DNA from: Planctomycetota bacterium
GTDB lineage: Bacteria > Planctomycetota > Phycisphaerae > Sedimentisphaerales > Anaerohalosphaeraceae
DNA: 6,504 nucleotides
Assembly: GCA_003644175.1 (NCBI GenBank)
Contig: QNBS01000134.1
Location: 1-6,504 of the forward strand
Direction: 5' to 3'
Shown piece by piece: positions 1-5,289 of the stretch. Position numbers and translations under genes: made by a program. Numbering within the stretch: the stretch's first letter is position 1; each line of letters starts with the position of its first letter. The notes beneath the pieces are model-generated. The model saw only the letters and a program-made list of their open reading frames with translations. It did no database searches and was not told where the DNA came from.

Positions 1-474
1 AGCGGGATCAATACGAGCAGTCCGATCGATGCGTCAAAGGAGGGAACCGGTAACGGTTCAAGCCCAACGGCACCTTCGGTAACCACAAGGGTTGATAACT
101 GCCTGGTCCTCCGCATGTACGGTGCCGAGGGCGATGAGCAGGCGTCGACATATTGGCCGGACGGGACAACCGCGATATTCCAGGATGACGAAGGCGGTGG
201 CACTGTGGTCGGTGCGGCGGCCTATGAATACGAGGCCTCAGCGGGCAGTACGGGCACAGGCGCCTTCTCTATGACCGGCAGTAAGAAGTGGGTTGCTGCG
301 ACAGTTGCCATAGCGCCCGGCGACGGCGCCGACGGCGTCTCCGGCGGCGCGGGCTGGTTGAGCCAGACGTCCAGCGGTTCCACCGGCACGAGCACATTTT
401 CACTTACAGCATCGCAAGAGGCACAGCTCTTAACCATAGCGATAAAGCCGGACCCCGACGGCGGCAGCCGGTAA
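1..474 (+). CDS. C-terminal part of a secreted/surface beta-rich protein (5' end outside window)
   Basis: The reading frame is open from base 1 and ends at a TAA at 472-474, giving 157 residues of a larger protein. The composition is Gly/Ser/Thr/Ala-rich, with no membrane helix and only one Cys, as in extracellular beta-sandwich proteins. About residues 3-30 (INTSSPIDAS..., TAPSVTTRVDN) and about residues 93-104 (KKWVAATVAIAP) match, from memory, a module common in large exported proteins of environmental bacteria, especially planctomycetes. Its function is unknown. The last strand pair appears twice: AGSTGTGAFSMTGS...VAATVAIAP near residues 81-104 and SGSTGTSTFSLTAS...LLTIAIKP near residues 127-150. 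No cell-wall sorting signal or membrane anchor follows; the protein simply ends in an Asp/Gly-rich tail. It lies 287 bp upstream of a pilus/secretion platform operon on the same strand, so it could be a surface adhesin or substrate, but that link is only positional. A phage-tail or fibre protein is a less likely alternative. Confidence 0.72.
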   Translation, partial: SGINTSSPIDASKEGTGNGSSPTAPSVTTRVDNCLVLRMYGAEGDEQASTYWPDGTTAIFQDDEGGGTVVGAAAYEYEASAGSTGTGAFSMTGSKKWVAATVAIAPGDGADGVSGGAGWLSQTSSGSTGTSTFSLTASQEAQLLTIAIKPDPDGGSR

Positions 475-487
475 CATAACATTTCTG

Positions 488-538
488 AGTTCATAGTTCG
501 TAGTTTGTAGTTCGTCGACCAACTACCAACTATGAACT
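488..538. repeat. Inverted repeat built from 7-bp units
   Basis: The left arm is four head-to-tail heptads (gttcata 489-495, gttcgta 496-502, gtttgta 503-509, gttcgtc 510-516). The right arm holds three of the same kind on the opposite strand (gttcata 537-531, gttggta 530-524, gttggtc 523-517). The outer heptads pair perfectly, the next pair has one mismatch, and the centre contains the palindrome gtcgac (514-519). It starts 14 bp after the stop codon of the upstream gene. No T-run follows, so a standard Rho-independent terminator is not supported, although the RNA hairpin could still protect the 3' end. It may be one copy of a dispersed palindromic element of the REP type; this cannot be told from a single copy. 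Confidence 0.75.
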
Positions 539-558
539 TATAGGACGCCGGCGGCGAG

Positions 559-589
559 TTGACTATGCGTCTGCTCGGCCCGGTTTAAT
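559..589 (+). promoter_or_regulatory. Candidate distal sigma70-like promoter for the pilus operon
   Basis: TTGACT (559-564) and TTTAAT (584-589) each match the sigma70 hexamers at 5 of 6 positions. The spacer is 19 bp, longer than the optimal 17. If used, it would give a leader of about 165 nt before the start at 762. No riboswitch or attenuator was recognised in that leader. Confidence 0.25.
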
Positions 590-697
590 GTCCGAAAAAA
601 AGACGTTTTACTGCTGAAGATGCAAATTATGCATTGGTTTTTCATTGTTGGCGCAGGGGCTGTGAATAATTCGATTTTTCCGTATCAAACCGCTCAT

Positions 698-726
698 TTA
701 AGACGATGTAAAGGGTACGTCATAAT
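698..726 (+). promoter_or_regulatory. Candidate proximal promoter for the pilus operon
   Basis: TTAAGA (698-703, 4 of 6 matches to the -35 hexamer) and CATAAT (721-726, 5 of 6 matches to the -10 hexamer) are separated by an ideal 17 bp. Transcription would begin near 733, about 30 nt before the pseudopilin start at 762. The -35 box is weak, so activation by a regulator would be plausible. This is a motif match only. Confidence 0.3.
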
Positions 727-761
727 ATCTGTGGACACCGGCACGCAGTAACAGGTGAATA

Positions 762-1190
762 ATGAGCAATACTCGCAGAAAAACCCAAAAAAGGGCAAAT
801 GGGTTCGTCATGGTGATGACCCTGTTTGTCATGGTGATGTTGGCGACCCTGCTGATAGGAAATCTCAACCTCGAGATGGTGGATTTGTGCCTTGTAAAGA
901 ACCGTCAACAGAGCCTGCGGGCCTACTACATCGCCGAAGCCGGCATTGCCGATGCGATCGATCAGATTCAACGGGACGGTACATTGGCGACTACCGAATG
1001 GGAAACCGACTTTCCATCGTCTCCGGATAAATACAGCATTGTTGTCACGCAGGGTGGAATAACGGTCGTAAACTCGACCGGCCTTGCGGCGACGGCCAAC
1101 TTCAGCAGGGAACTGGAGGTGGAGATGAGAGTATCCGGTTCCGGGCCTTATGACGTCACTATTACACAATGGAAGGAAGTAATCCAGTGA
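762..1190 (+). CDS. Short PilX/GspK-like minor pseudopilin
   Basis: This 142-residue protein has the layout of a PilX-type pilus assembly protein. A very basic leader (RRKTQKR) is followed by a prepilin-peptidase-like site G14|F15, a hydrophobic helix at about 15-33, and then YYIAEAGIADAI (55-66), the AEAG signature found just after the helix in PilX/GspK relatives. The usual Glu at mature position 5 is absent (Met19), as is typical of GspK/PilX tip subunits. A short periplasmic beta domain follows. It is much smaller than classical GspK (around 300 residues), so PilX is the closer comparison. By family knowledge such proteins sit at the tip of the pilus or pseudopilus and prime its assembly. 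AGGTGA (753-758) lies just upstream of the ATG. The stop codon overlaps the next gene's GTG start, indicating translational coupling. A 21-bp in-frame duplication encodes FVMVM twice within the membrane helix. Confidence 0.75.
   Translation: MSNTRRKTQKRANGFVMVMTLFVMVMLATLLIGNLNLEMVDLCLVKNRQQSLRAYYIAEAGIADAIDQIQRDGTLATTEWETDFPSSPDKYSIVVTQGGITVVNSTGLAATANFSRELEVEMRVSGSGPYDVTITQWKEVIQ
804..839 (+). repeat. 21-bp in-frame tandem duplication inside the pseudopilin gene
   Basis: TTCGTCATGGTGATG (804-818) recurs as TTTGTCATGGTGATG (825-839), offset by exactly 21 bp, with one difference in 15 bases. It encodes FVMVM at residues 15-19 and again at 22-26, one seven-residue period of the membrane helix. 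Confidence 0.8.
1171..1189 (+). promoter_or_regulatory. Ribosome binding site that favours a GTG start at 1187
   Basis: The purine-rich stretch GGAAGGAAG (1171-1179) sits 7 nt before GTG at 1187-1189, and that GTG overlaps the upstream TGA stop (1188-1190) as GTGA. The in-frame ATG at 1169 has only 'tattacaca' before it, with no Shine-Dalgarno sequence, and would place this purine tract inside the coding region. The GTG is therefore the better start. Confidence 0.65.
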
Positions 1191-2698
1191 ATCGCGGCAA
1201 ATCCATTCTCGGCATACAGATAGACGACGATTTTTTGAACATCGTCCATCTGGGTCAAACGCCCCGGGGCCTGCGTGTTTACCGCTGGGCCGCCGAGCCG
1301 CTGGACGTCGGCACGGTGGAAAACGGATTGATCACAAATGTCGAAATCATCGCACGGAAGATACACAGTTTTCTAAGGGCCGACAGGCACAAAGCCCGTG
1401 AAGTGGTAATGTCTCCGTCATGCTCGGCGGTAAGGTTGATGCCTTCGGAGTGTGCGACCGGACCGGACGAACACTTGCGCAAGCAGATCGCCGACGAGAT
1501 AAAGAAATACACGCTGTTCGGAAACCAGGAAATCGTATTCGATTATTGCACCTTCAGCGATCCGAACATCGGCTCGGACAAACAAACCGTTCTCAAAGCG
1601 GTGGCGACCAGACAAGTCGGCGATGCCTGCCTGGATGCCGCCGTATCCGCTCATCTGAGCCTGACAAAGGTCGCCCCGGCGGCTTTGGGCGTCGTGAAAC
1701 TGACTTACAGCGAATTATTCAGGGAGCCTTACGCTGTTTCGGTATTACTGGTGCTGGATTCGGCCTCCGGCAGCATGTTTGTTTTTGAAGGCTCAACTCC
1801 CAGGTTCTGTCAAAATCTGACAATGGGCATAAAGGATATATGCGGCGAGGCAGACATATCTTCTCCGGCGGAAGAGATGAAGCGAGTCCTGGCGTTTGCC
1901 AATTCGCTTGTTCATGCCGGTGAATCGTCGATTGATCTGAGAATTGCCGTTAGCTCCGGCGGCCGGAAGTTGAAGGAAGTTGCCGACAGAATAGAAAGCT
2001 TTCTCCCCCGTGTAACCATCAAGCCGATTGACTCGGCCCAGATCGTCGAGCAGTTCGATGTGCAGGACGCAGACGACGAAGACTTGCCGACCCTTGCATT
2101 TGCCCTGGCTGTAACAACTATGTGCGAGTCCGAATACACGGGACAGTTGAGCATGGTCTCTCGGGAATCGCTCATCAGACAAAGGGCTCAAACGCAGATC
2201 TCGCTTGTCGGAAAGGCCCTGCTGTTTGTAATACTGGTGGCTGTCTCGGCCGTTGGCTTCTTTAAAATAAAGACTACCAACATTGTCGTTGCTTCGGATG
2301 TTATCGAGACCGAAATCACCGAAGTAATGCCCTTGAAGGAAGAGGAAGCCGGCCTGAGAAGGCAAATCCGGAAGTTGACCAGGCAGCGATTAGCCTACGT
2401 CAAGGCTCGCAAGTCGCTGACGGATATTCCCTGGCCGCGGATTCTTCACATCATAGGCGACGCTATCCCCGGTAAACTGAGCATAGCCGCTATCCTGCCG
2501 TTTGATGCGACGAATTTCAAGATAGCCGGAGAAACATTACAAGAAGAAAATGTATATACGTTCATGAAAAATCTTCAGGCCGCAGAACTCATTGAAAGCG
2601 CCAAAGTCGAAGAAATAAAATATGAAGACTACGATGACTACGTTTTGGTCAACTACAGAATAGCCTGCAAAATACAATCAGAGGAAGACGATCTATGA
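1187..2698 (+). CDS. pilM: PilM-PilN fusion protein (GspL-like architecture), pilus/secretion inner-membrane platform
   Basis: From the GTG start the product is 503 residues; the alternative ATG at 1169 would add six. Residues 1-335 are cytoplasmic and read as a PilM-type actin-like fold, with opening strands SILGIQIDD and FLNIVHL, a phosphate-2-like region LLVLDSASGSMFVFEG (187-202), and a long helical segment. A single membrane helix covers about 343-360. A charged, probably coiled-coil stretch follows (375-410), then a PilN-like ferredoxin fold at about 413-500 (IPWPRILHIIGDAIPGKLSI, FKIAGET, VYTFMKNLQ). PilM and PilN are usually separate, with PilM clasping the N-terminal tail of PilN; here they form one chain, as in GspL of type II secretion. 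The loop normally read as DIGSS is IDDDF, so ATP binding is doubtful. It overlaps both neighbours by 4 bp. Its role would be to couple a cytoplasmic assembly ATPase to the periplasmic platform. Pilus versus secretion use cannot be decided here. Confidence 0.78.
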   Translation: MNRGKSILGIQIDDDFLNIVHLGQTPRGLRVYRWAAEPLDVGTVENGLITNVEIIARKIHSFLRADRHKAREVVMSPSCSAVRLMPSECATGPDEHLRKQIADEIKKYTLFGNQEIVFDYCTFSDPNIGSDKQTVLKAVATRQVGDACLDAAVSAHLSLTKVAPAALGVVKLTYSELFREPYAVSVLLVLDSASGSMFVFEGSTPRFCQNLTMGIKDICGEADISSPAEEMKRVLAFANSLVHAGESSIDLRIAVSSGGRKLKEVADRIESFLPRVTIKPIDSAQIVEQFDVQDADDEDLPTLAFALAVTTMCESEYTGQLSMVSRESLIRQRAQTQISLVGKALLFVILVAVSAVGFFKIKTTNIVVASDVIETEITEVMPLKEEEAGLRRQIRKLTRQRLAYVKARKSLTDIPWPRILHIIGDAIPGKLSIAAILPFDATNFKIAGETLQEENVYTFMKNLQAAELIESAKVEEIKYEDYDDYVLVNYRIACKIQSEEDDL

Positions 2699-3282
2699 TT
2701 GCAAAGCTGTTGGCTAAACTTGACGGACCCGGGAGAAGAGCCGTCGCCGTCCTGGTGATACTGGCGATGATATGTGTTTGCTACTATACAATCGCCAGGA
2801 GCCCCTTGCTTAAACTGAGGCAAAGCGGGGAAAAACTCCGAAATGTCCGGAGGACATACGCCGGCGCCATGAAAGAACTGGCGGGTTTATCGAAACTGAA
2901 GAAACGCCTTGCAGAGGCCGAACAGCAGCTTGACCAGGAAAGACAGCAGTGCTTTACCGTAGCACAGGCTTCCGGATTCTTCGAGAGTATAAATACTATA
3001 GCGCTTGGGCATGGGTTGTCGCCGAAATCACGATTGATTTCCAAACCAAGGTATGTCGCCGGCCAGGATGACCAGGCCCGGCGGCGATCTCTTGCCACGC
3101 AATCGACAAAGATATCCGTCGTGGGCAATTACTTCGACATTGTGGGTTTTATCGATGAGCTTACGGACCGCCCACAGAAGGTTTACATAGCAGATTTGCA
3201 CATAAACCGCACGAGCCGGCAAGACGCCCGGCCAAAAGCAACATTTAACGTGATCGTAATGACGGATTCGGCGGAGATATAG
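2695..3282 (+). CDS. pilO: PilO/GspM-like inner-membrane platform protein
   Basis: The 195-residue product has a short cytoplasmic N-terminus (about 1-14), one membrane helix (about 15-34), a long charged coiled-coil (about 36-86), and a periplasmic ferredoxin-like domain. The PilO/GspM hallmark is ISVVGNYFDIVGFIDEL (140-156), followed by strand KVYIADLHI (162-170). Family knowledge places PilO as the partner of PilN, forming a heterodimer that aligns the inner-membrane platform with the outer-membrane secretin. The size is normal for PilO (around 200 residues). The start ATG overlaps the upstream TGA (ATGA) and is preceded at 7 nt by the strong Shine-Dalgarno sequence GAGGAAG (2681-2687), so the start is well supported. 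Position directly after the PilM-PilN fusion supports the assignment more than sequence alone, because this family diverges quickly. Confidence 0.75.
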   Translation: MIAKLLAKLDGPGRRAVAVLVILAMICVCYYTIARSPLLKLRQSGEKLRNVRRTYAGAMKELAGLSKLKKRLAEAEQQLDQERQQCFTVAQASGFFESINTIALGHGLSPKSRLISKPRYVAGQDDQARRRSLATQSTKISVVGNYFDIVGFIDELTDRPQKVYIADLHINRTSRQDARPKATFNVIVMTDSAEI

Positions 3283-3293
3283 AAAGACTTTCC

Positions 3294-3701
3294 ATGTTCT
3301 CCAGGACACTCAGAAAAAAGACAGGCGGGGCAAAAATACTGGTCGTTGACGACGATCGGTATGTATCGGCGTTTATGAATATCATTCTTTCACAAGGCGG
3401 CTACGAGGTCGTCACCGCACAGGATGGCCTCGAAGGCATTGACAAAGCGGAGAAAGAAAAGCCGGACCTTATTTTGCTCGACTTTATGATGCCGAATATG
3501 GACGGGCTGACAACTTTGGCGGGTCTGAAAAAGTCGAAAGAAACAGCCGGCATACCCGTAATAATGGTCACAGCCAGCGACGACAAAACAAACGTCATAC
3601 GGGCGCACGAAAGCGGTGCAAGCGGTTATGTAGTGAAGCCCATCGACAAAGCGCTGTTGCTTGAACGAATCGCCTCAATTCTGAAGAAGGCGGCGGTTTA
3701 G
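3294..3701 (+). CDS. Stand-alone receiver (CheY/PilH-type) response regulator
   Basis: This 135-residue protein is one receiver domain with no output domain. All key residues are present: the acidic pair D19/D20 in ILVVDDD, phospho-acceptor D63 in LLDFMMPNMDG, T93 in VIMVTAS, Y112 and K115 in GYVVKP. A basic 13-residue extension (FSRTLRKKTGG) precedes the first strand, which is longer than in CheY. By family rules it should be phosphorylated on Asp63 by a histidine kinase and act by binding a protein partner. The kinase is not in the window. It lies 11 bp after the pilO-like gene with only a weak ribosome binding site (GAAAG, 3282-3286), so it is probably the last gene of the pilus operon. 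A role like PilG/PilH or another regulator of pilus or secretion activity is plausible but inferred from position. Binding to an unlinked partner is equally possible. Confidence 0.85.
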   Translation: MFSRTLRKKTGGAKILVVDDDRYVSAFMNIILSQGGYEVVTAQDGLEGIDKAEKEKPDLILLDFMMPNMDGLTTLAGLKKSKETAGIPVIMVTASDDKTNVIRAHESGASGYVVKPIDKALLLERIASILKKAAV

Positions 3702-3716
3702 TGATATGAGGCGATT
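3668..3716. repeat. 10-bp perfect inverted repeat across the stop codon of the response regulator
   Basis: AATCGCCTCA (3668-3677) is the exact reverse complement of TGAGGCGATT (3707-3716). The 29-nt loop contains the TAG stop codon (3699-3701). No T-run follows, so it is not a classical terminator. It could mark the 3' end of the operon transcript or be chance. Confidence 0.5.
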
Positions 3717-3833
3717 GAAGGACTGTCGGTTGCAACGTTTATACTGATCACGATTGAAAATTCCCGTCTTGTTTGCGGCAACGTGTTTTCAGATAAATAC
3801 CATCCCCTTGCTCTGCTGCGCTCCACAAAAGGC

Positions 3834-3861
3834 TTGCAATCATTAGACATTTTGATATAGT
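3834..3861 (+). promoter_or_regulatory. Candidate sigma70-like promoter for the synthase gene
   Basis: TTGCAA (3834-3839, 4 of 6) and TATAGT (3856-3861, 5 of 6) are 16 bp apart, the best sigma70-type pair in the 249-bp gap between the response regulator and the synthase. Transcription would start near 3868 and give a leader of about 80 nt. No leader peptide or riboswitch was recognised in it. The rest of the gap (3717-3833) shows nothing identifiable. Confidence 0.45.
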
Positions 3862-3939
3862 GTCTGGGCTGCTTGGTTCTTTGGATATTAGGAAAAAGGC
3901 GGGTGGCAAACGTAGTGATAGAATCTAACGATATGGATT

Positions 3940-3943
3940 GGAG
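3940..3943 (+). promoter_or_regulatory. Ribosome binding site of the synthase gene
   Basis: GGAG lies 7 nt before the ATG at 3951 in an otherwise A/T-rich stretch. It fixes the start of the synthase gene. Confidence 0.7.
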
Positions 3944-3950
3944 ATAAATT

Positions 3951-5279
3951 ATGACAGACAAGAGATACAATTTGGATGATGTGCAAAGGCCCAATCTCTA
4001 TCGAGAGGTCTTCCCATACACGGAGTTTCCGAGAATCATCTTTGACGATGTTGGCGTCAAGCGTGATACGCCCGACGAAATCTGGATAACGGACACCACA
4101 TTTCGCGACGGCCAGCAGGCCCGGCCTCCGTACACGCCCGAGCAGATTTGCCGCATTTACGACTTTCTGCACGAAATTGACGGCGGCACGGGGCTTATCC
4201 GGCAGTGCGAGTTCTTCCTCTATTCCAAACGGGACAGACAGGCTGTCGAGTTGTGCAAGGCGCGAAACTACCAATACCCGCAGATTACCGGCTGGATACG
4301 CGCCGTCGAAGCCGACTTCAAACTCGTAAAGGAGATGGGGCTGGCAGAGACCGGTATTCTCACTTCCGCCAGCGATTATCATATTTTTCTCAAGCTGCGG
4401 CGAACACGCGCCCAGGCCTTGCGGGCGTATCTGGAAGTCGTTAAAGCGGCGCTGGACAACGGCATAATCCCGAGATGCCATTTCGAGGATGTAACACGGG
4501 CCGATTTTGAAGGCTTCGCACTGCCGTTTGCCGCCGAGTTGATGGAACTGGCCAAGCAATACGACTCGCCGGTCAAGATACGCCTGTGCGACACGTTAGG
4601 TTTCGGATTGCCCTCTGCCGAAGTTGCATTGCCGCGAAGCGTGCCCAAACTCATCGCAGGACTCCGGCAAGCCGGCGTGCCCGCAGAATGGATCGAGTGG
4701 CACGGCCACAACGATTTCCATAAGGTGCAGGCAAATGCGTTTGCGGCATGGCTGTACGGATGTTGCGCTGCAAACACCTCGATCTTCGGCGTGGGTGAGC
4801 GAACCGGCAACCCGCCGCTGGAAGCCATGGTCGTTGAGCATGCCCAGTTGCGAGGCACAAACCCAAAGGTCAATTATGCCGCGATTACAGAACTTGCCGA
4901 TTATGCGCAGAAGGAATTGGGATTTGATCTGCCCGGCAACTATCCGCTTGTCGGCCATGATTTCAATGTTACCCGCGCCGGGATTCATGCCGACGGGCTG
5001 CTGAAAAACGAGGAGATTTACAACTGTTTCGACACGTTGAAGCTGCTGGGACGCCCCATCGGAGTCGCCATCACCGACAAGAGCGGCGCCGCCGGGATCA
5101 AACACTATATCGAGGATAAATACGCCATCGACATCGCCAAGCACGATCCCCGGGTGGTTGCGATCAAGGAGAAAATCGACGCCGAATACACAGCGGACAG
5201 GGTGTCGGTAATTTCTTCCGAAGAGATGGATAAGTGGATAATAGAAGTTTTCGGCAACGACCTGCCCCCTCTAAGATAG
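3951..5279 (+). CDS. DRE-TIM metallolyase: 2-isopropylmalate/homocitrate synthase superfamily, possible (Re)-citrate synthase
   Basis: The 442-residue enzyme carries the Claisen-condensing HMGL-like signature. DTTFRDGQQ (48-56) supplies the catalytic Arg52 and metal ligand Asp53, HGHND (251-255) supplies metal-binding His251 and His253, and GERTGN (282-287) marks the last strand of the barrel. AGIHADG (343-349) matches the subdomain His motif of isopropylmalate synthases. These enzymes join acetyl-CoA to an alpha-keto acid in the cytoplasm, using a divalent metal. There is no room for the leucine-binding regulatory domain of full LeuA (about 500+ residues). The extended N-terminus (PYTEFPRIIFDD) and the IWITDTTFRDGQQ wording resemble, from memory, (Re)-citrate synthases of anaerobes such as Clostridium kluyveri, which use oxaloacetate. 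Isopropylmalate, citramalate or homocitrate synthase remain possible. No leuB, leuC or leuD neighbours are seen. It has its own promoter candidate and RBS and is followed after 10 bp by a HAD gene. Confidence 0.82.
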   Translation: MTDKRYNLDDVQRPNLYREVFPYTEFPRIIFDDVGVKRDTPDEIWITDTTFRDGQQARPPYTPEQICRIYDFLHEIDGGTGLIRQCEFFLYSKRDRQAVELCKARNYQYPQITGWIRAVEADFKLVKEMGLAETGILTSASDYHIFLKLRRTRAQALRAYLEVVKAALDNGIIPRCHFEDVTRADFEGFALPFAAELMELAKQYDSPVKIRLCDTLGFGLPSAEVALPRSVPKLIAGLRQAGVPAEWIEWHGHNDFHKVQANAFAAWLYGCCAANTSIFGVGERTGNPPLEAMVVEHAQLRGTNPKVNYAAITELADYAQKELGFDLPGNYPLVGHDFNVTRAGIHADGLLKNEEIYNCFDTLKLLGRPIGVAITDKSGAAGIKHYIEDKYAIDIAKHDPRVVAIKEKIDAEYTADRVSVISSEEMDKWIIEVFGNDLPPLR

Positions 5280-5289
5280 ACAGAGAGAT

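Noticed and set aside
620..634. Small palindrome atgca-aatta-tgcat as an operator
   Set aside because: Five-base arms are expected by chance in A/T-rich sequence, and nothing else supports a binding site.
650..663. Possible sigma54 promoter (GG...GT in gttggcgcaggggctgtg)
   Set aside because: Sigma54 is typical of some pilin genes, but the -12 GC is GT here and the flanking consensus is poor.
620..751. A 43-codon open frame (starts MQIMHWFF) just upstream of the pseudopilin gene
   Set aside because: It has no convincing ribosome binding site, no recognisable motif, and overlaps the candidate promoter elements at 698-726; a chance frame is more likely.
1169..1189. ATG at 1169 as the start of the PilM-PilN gene
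   Set aside because: It has no Shine-Dalgarno sequence and a longer overlap; GTG at 1187 has GGAAGGAAG at good spacing and a GTGA overlap. It remains possible.
1793..2365. 190-codon minus-strand open frame opposite the PilM-PilN gene
   Set aside because: It is a shadow of the plus-strand gene, with no recognisable motif or ribosome binding site.
3702..3950. A leucine leader/attenuator or riboswitch before the synthase
   Set aside because: No Leu-codon run, T-box motif or terminator/antiterminator pair was seen; only a promoter and RBS are supported.
3888..4559. Long minus-strand open frame opposite the synthase gene
   Set aside because: The plus-strand frame has complete enzyme motifs; the antisense frame shows no domain and is a shadow.
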